In this document: piece after piece, positions 62,344-64,000 of the stretch | Position numbering within the stretch: the first letter of the stretch is position 1 | Layout: every line of letters starts with the position of its first letter | DNA from: Cannabis sativa | Lineage: Eukaryota > Streptophyta > Magnoliopsida > Rosales > Cannabaceae | Direction: 5' to 3' | NCBI RefSeq assembly: GCF_029168945.1 | Contig: NC_083606.1 | Span: 10,938,041-11,002,040 of the forward strand | DNA length: 64,000 nucleotides | Program-made: the position numbers and the translations under genes | Notes under the pieces: model-generated | Databases searched by the model: none | The model's input: only the letters and a program-made list of their open reading frames with translations | Told to the model about the DNA's origin: nothing

Positions 62344-62673
62344 ATGGCCCCAAGAAAGAACGGCAAATTCCCCATCTTAACTCCTGAAGAGCTGAAGCAG
62401 GAGCCTGATGTTGGCATAGTTACTCCTGAAATGCAGAAAGTTTTTGACGCCCAAAGAGCTTTCGAAAGAGAACGATGTGGGAACGAGTTCAGGTTCAGGC
62501 AACTTGAAGCTCATTTTTGCAAAACTGGTGTATGGCCGGCTCCACCACCAGGGTTCCCCGAAGGATGCCGTCGTTGCAAACTAGGCATCTTTAACGGTAA
62601 ACCGGTGAAGCCTGGAACATTATGCAAGTATTGCAAGGCTCACCCACAAGCCAAAGAATTTAAAAAAAAATAA
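62344..62673 (+). CDS. Small Cys4 (zinc-ribbon-like) protein, function unknown
   Basis: An intact 109-codon frame inside the transposase intron, on the opposite strand. I do not recognise a family. Residues 1-20 are basic then acidic (MAPRKNGKFPILTPEELKQE), 29-57 are predicted helical (EMQKVFDAQRAFERERCGNE), a PAPPPGFPEG turn follows, and 75-97 hold C-x2-C-x15-C-x2-C (Cys 75, 78, 94, 97) with His100 next to it. The tail is Lys-rich (KEFKKK). The start has good context (A at -3, G at +4) and a TATA box 94 bp upstream. The zinc-like motif and basic ends suggest nucleic-acid or protein binding. That it is the only ORF of the element without a stop hints at a real gene, but its short length weakens that argument. 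Confidence 0.6.
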   Translation: MAPRKNGKFPILTPEELKQEPDVGIVTPEMQKVFDAQRAFERERCGNEFRFRQLEAHFCKTGVWPAPPPGFPEGCRRCKLGIFNGKPVKPGTLCKYCKAHPQAKEFKKK

Positions 62674-62848
62674 TTTCTTATGTTATGGCTTGTGGTGAGT
62701 TTTATTTAATGTTTGTTTTTTTTTTTTATGAACTTTATTTTCTGTTTTTTTTTTATGTTTTTTTATGTTTTTTTATGTTTTTAATGAACTCTATTTAATT
62801 TTAATGTTATGTTATGTTTATCTTTTATTCACGGTTTTTTTTATTTGC
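62674..62848. other. 3' flank of the Cys4 ORF
   Basis: T-rich sequence with TTTTTTATGTT repeated four times and ATGTTATGTTATG. A transcript end may lie here, but no firm poly(A) signal was identified. Confidence 0.4.
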
Positions 62849-63095
62849 ATCGATATTTTGTCGACATGATGTCGACAAAATATCGACAACTACTAAAAAA
62901 AGAAAAATGCTTATTGTCGACATTCTGTCGACAACTGTCGACAAAATGTCGACAAATAGTAAATACCAAGTTGGTTGCATGATGTCGATAACATGTCGAC
63001 ATTATGTCGACATAACGTCGATAATGGTCGTCACTGACCTTCACTTTTGTAATCATCGACAAACCATCGACATAGTATCGATATATCATCGATAA
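62849..63095. repeat. Right GTCGAC cluster B
   Basis: About 18 copies of GTCGAC or its ATCGAC/GTCGAT variants in 250 bp, again with ATGTCGACAT palindromes. It lies about 500 bp from the right terminus, as the left cluster lies about 630 bp from the left terminus. Confidence 0.85.
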
Positions 63096-63391
63096 CTCTG
63101 GAAAACCCAGAATTCGACTGAAAACCAGATCTGCCAGATCTCAACAATTTCAGACCAAAAAACAGCAGTTCCAACAATAAACACACATATAACAATTTTA
63201 AACTACATAAAGTCAAACAAAATGCTTAAAATACAACTTACCCATTATAATGGTGTAAGATTCTTGAGTGATATTGAGTTGTGCTTCAGTTTTCCACCAA
63301 CACCCACCGAGAAAACAACCATTCAACAGGGAATAAAGAGAGTGGGACGGATAGAGGGAAATTTTTTGATAAATTTTTCAGTTTTTTTCTA

Positions 63392-63450
63392 GAGAGAGAG
63401 AGTGGTGCACGAGAGAGAGGGAAGAGGGAAGAGAGAGAGAAATACCAATT
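63392..63450 (-). promoter_or_regulatory. GA-rich tract, mirror of the left CT-rich leader
   Basis: GAGAGAGAG runs on this strand read as CT-rich leader in transposase direction, about 150 bp upstream of its ATG. Symmetric with 54808-54890. Confidence 0.45.
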
Positions 63451-63516
63451 TTAGATTTTAGCTTTTTTTTTTTTTTTTTAAAAAAAAAAGGTAAAATGGG
63501 AAGTTCATGTAATTAA

Positions 63517-63597
63517 TGGACTAAATTTGTACAAATTAAGGAAGGGTATAAATTTTAATATGACTTGTATTATTAGGGTCAAAAATTGAAATTTCCC
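63517..63597 (-). repeat. Right terminal inverted repeat of the MULE
   Basis: Inverted partner of 54675-54755. It ends in GAAATTTCCC. Confidence 0.88.
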
Positions 63598-63605
63598 TTA
63601 TGTAT
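63598..63605. repeat. Target-site duplication of the MULE, right
   Basis: TTATGTAT, identical to 54667-54674. Confidence 0.85.
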
Positions 63606-64000
63606 TTAGCTTTACTCACCTTCTAAATCTACAAAATAATTTTTTTTAACAACTTTTTTGAATAATAATATATCTTTCATGTATATTTGGGTAGCTTGCA
63701 TAAGGACAGCTAATACCGATTTTATATATTTAATAAATACAAATTCATCAAAATTGTACCTTGCAACAAAAGAATAAATAAAAATATCGGTTTATATTAC
63801 CATTTGGTAAGAAAGAAACAAAAATGATGTACCTTCCTTCCACTAAATATCTAAATTCTTCTTATTAAAAATAAATCTATTTTGTTTATTATGTACTGTA
63901 TCCCATGATCCAGAACCACAAACAGAAACAGTCTAACCAAACTTAAAAGCTACACCACAACTACATTAATGTAATTTCAATTTTTTTATTCATAATTTTC
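63606..64000. other. AT-rich flank
   Basis: Nothing recognised up to the window edge. Confidence 0.5.

Larger units (their letters stand above)
61725..63241 (-). other. Predicted first intron of the transposase gene
   Basis: Begins GTAAGT at 63241 and ends TTGCAG at 61725. It joins ATGG to GAGACAAAG in frame. It contains the two right GTCGAC clusters and, on the other strand, the Cys4 gene 62344-62673. Confidence 0.65.
59003..63245 (-). pseudogene. MuDR-type MULE transposase with a 1.5-kb first intron
   Basis: Exon 1 codes only ATGG (63245-63242) before donor GTAAGT. The acceptor TTGCAG at 61725 joins to GAGACAAAG, giving MGDKVFLVVSYDGVW, a normal MULE N-terminus. Then come an acidic linker, the MuDR/FAR1-like DNA-binding region (KFAPMW-type to CKAPDCKWRLRGRKK and HTCNLNARRSDH; 60474-61094), the DDE domain with SIDGTFLK and VSDRHQSI (60461-59756), the SWIM finger CTCGVFTLLKLPCLH (near 59500) and an AT-hook-like VGRPRK. 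Damage: a frame change between 61094 and 60955, TAG 60474-60476 (KAW became KA-stop), a one-base shift near 60215, and TAG 59756-59758. It binds and moves MULE ends in intact relatives. Confidence 0.88.
54675..63597. mobile_element. 8.9-kb Mutator-like transposon carrying a DUF1985-Ulp1 gene and a Cys4 ORF
   Basis: Both ends start GGGAAATTTCAATTTTTGAC inverted to each other. The first 27 bp are identical and similarity continues for about 80 bp. An 8-bp duplication flanks it. Inside are a plus-strand DUF1985-Ulp1 gene (56006-58873) and a minus-strand MuDR-type transposase (63245-59003) that converge tail to tail, a 109-codon plus-strand ORF in the transposase intron, and three clusters of GTCGAC palindromes. 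MULEs that acquired Ulp1-like proteases are known in Arabidopsis (Kaonashi/KI-MULEs) and melon, so this belongs to that broad group. Stop codons in both large genes suggest the copy is no longer autonomous. Confidence 0.93.

Overview
The window is nuclear DNA of a flowering plant, most likely a eudicot. The evidence is spliced genes with GT-AG introns, L1-type LINEs that end in an RNase H domain, Ty1/copia and Ty3/gypsy remnants, a CACTA terminus, Mutator-like elements (MULEs), and two conserved plant housekeeping genes in very AT-rich spacer. I cannot name the species from sequence alone.

Only two ordinary host genes are present, both on the minus strand. The first (27854-33544) is a 19-exon chloroplast adenylate kinase carrying a DUF1995 domain (KAD5/AMK5 type); its exons join into a continuous 600-codon frame. 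The second (37800-39770) is a single-coding-exon Golgi/endosomal transmembrane 9 protein (TMN/EMP70 family) with a TATA box, a CT-rich leader and a probable intron in its 5' UTR.

The rest is layered transposable elements. Left part (1-27 kb): an LTR that interrupts a Ty3/gypsy polyprotein tail; a compound palindrome; a full-length LINE with a perfect 14-bp target-site duplication and one nonsense codon in ORF2; a copia remnant interrupted by a second copia element with a 1.8-kb LTR; several foldback/MITE elements; a CACTA end; and a complete 4,968-bp copia element (LTRs about 98% identical, 5-bp duplication) whose pol is broken by stops. Middle part (34-53 kb): head-to-head LINE fragments, one of them split by a hAT-like MITE; a second LINE with both ORFs open (514 and 1379 codons, overlapping as ATGA); an isolated RNase H fragment; and a 5'-truncated LINE with a 15-bp duplication.

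The most interesting unit is an 8.9-kb MULE at 54675-63597. It has terminal repeats starting GGGAAATTTC and an 8-bp duplication TTATGTAT. It carries two convergent genes that start just inside opposite ends: a DUF1985-Ulp1 (SUMO-protease-like) gene on the plus strand and a MuDR-type transposase on the minus strand. Both leaders contain a first intron packed with copies of the palindrome GTCGAC and its variants. Inside the transposase intron, on the opposite strand, lies an intact 109-codon gene for an unrecognised C-X2-C-X15-C-X2-C protein with its own TATA box. The transposase and the Ulp1 domain are both damaged by stops, whereas the small Cys4 ORF is not. A 1.6-kb element at 19652-21271 with similar termini and also an 8-bp duplication may be a non-autonomous relative.
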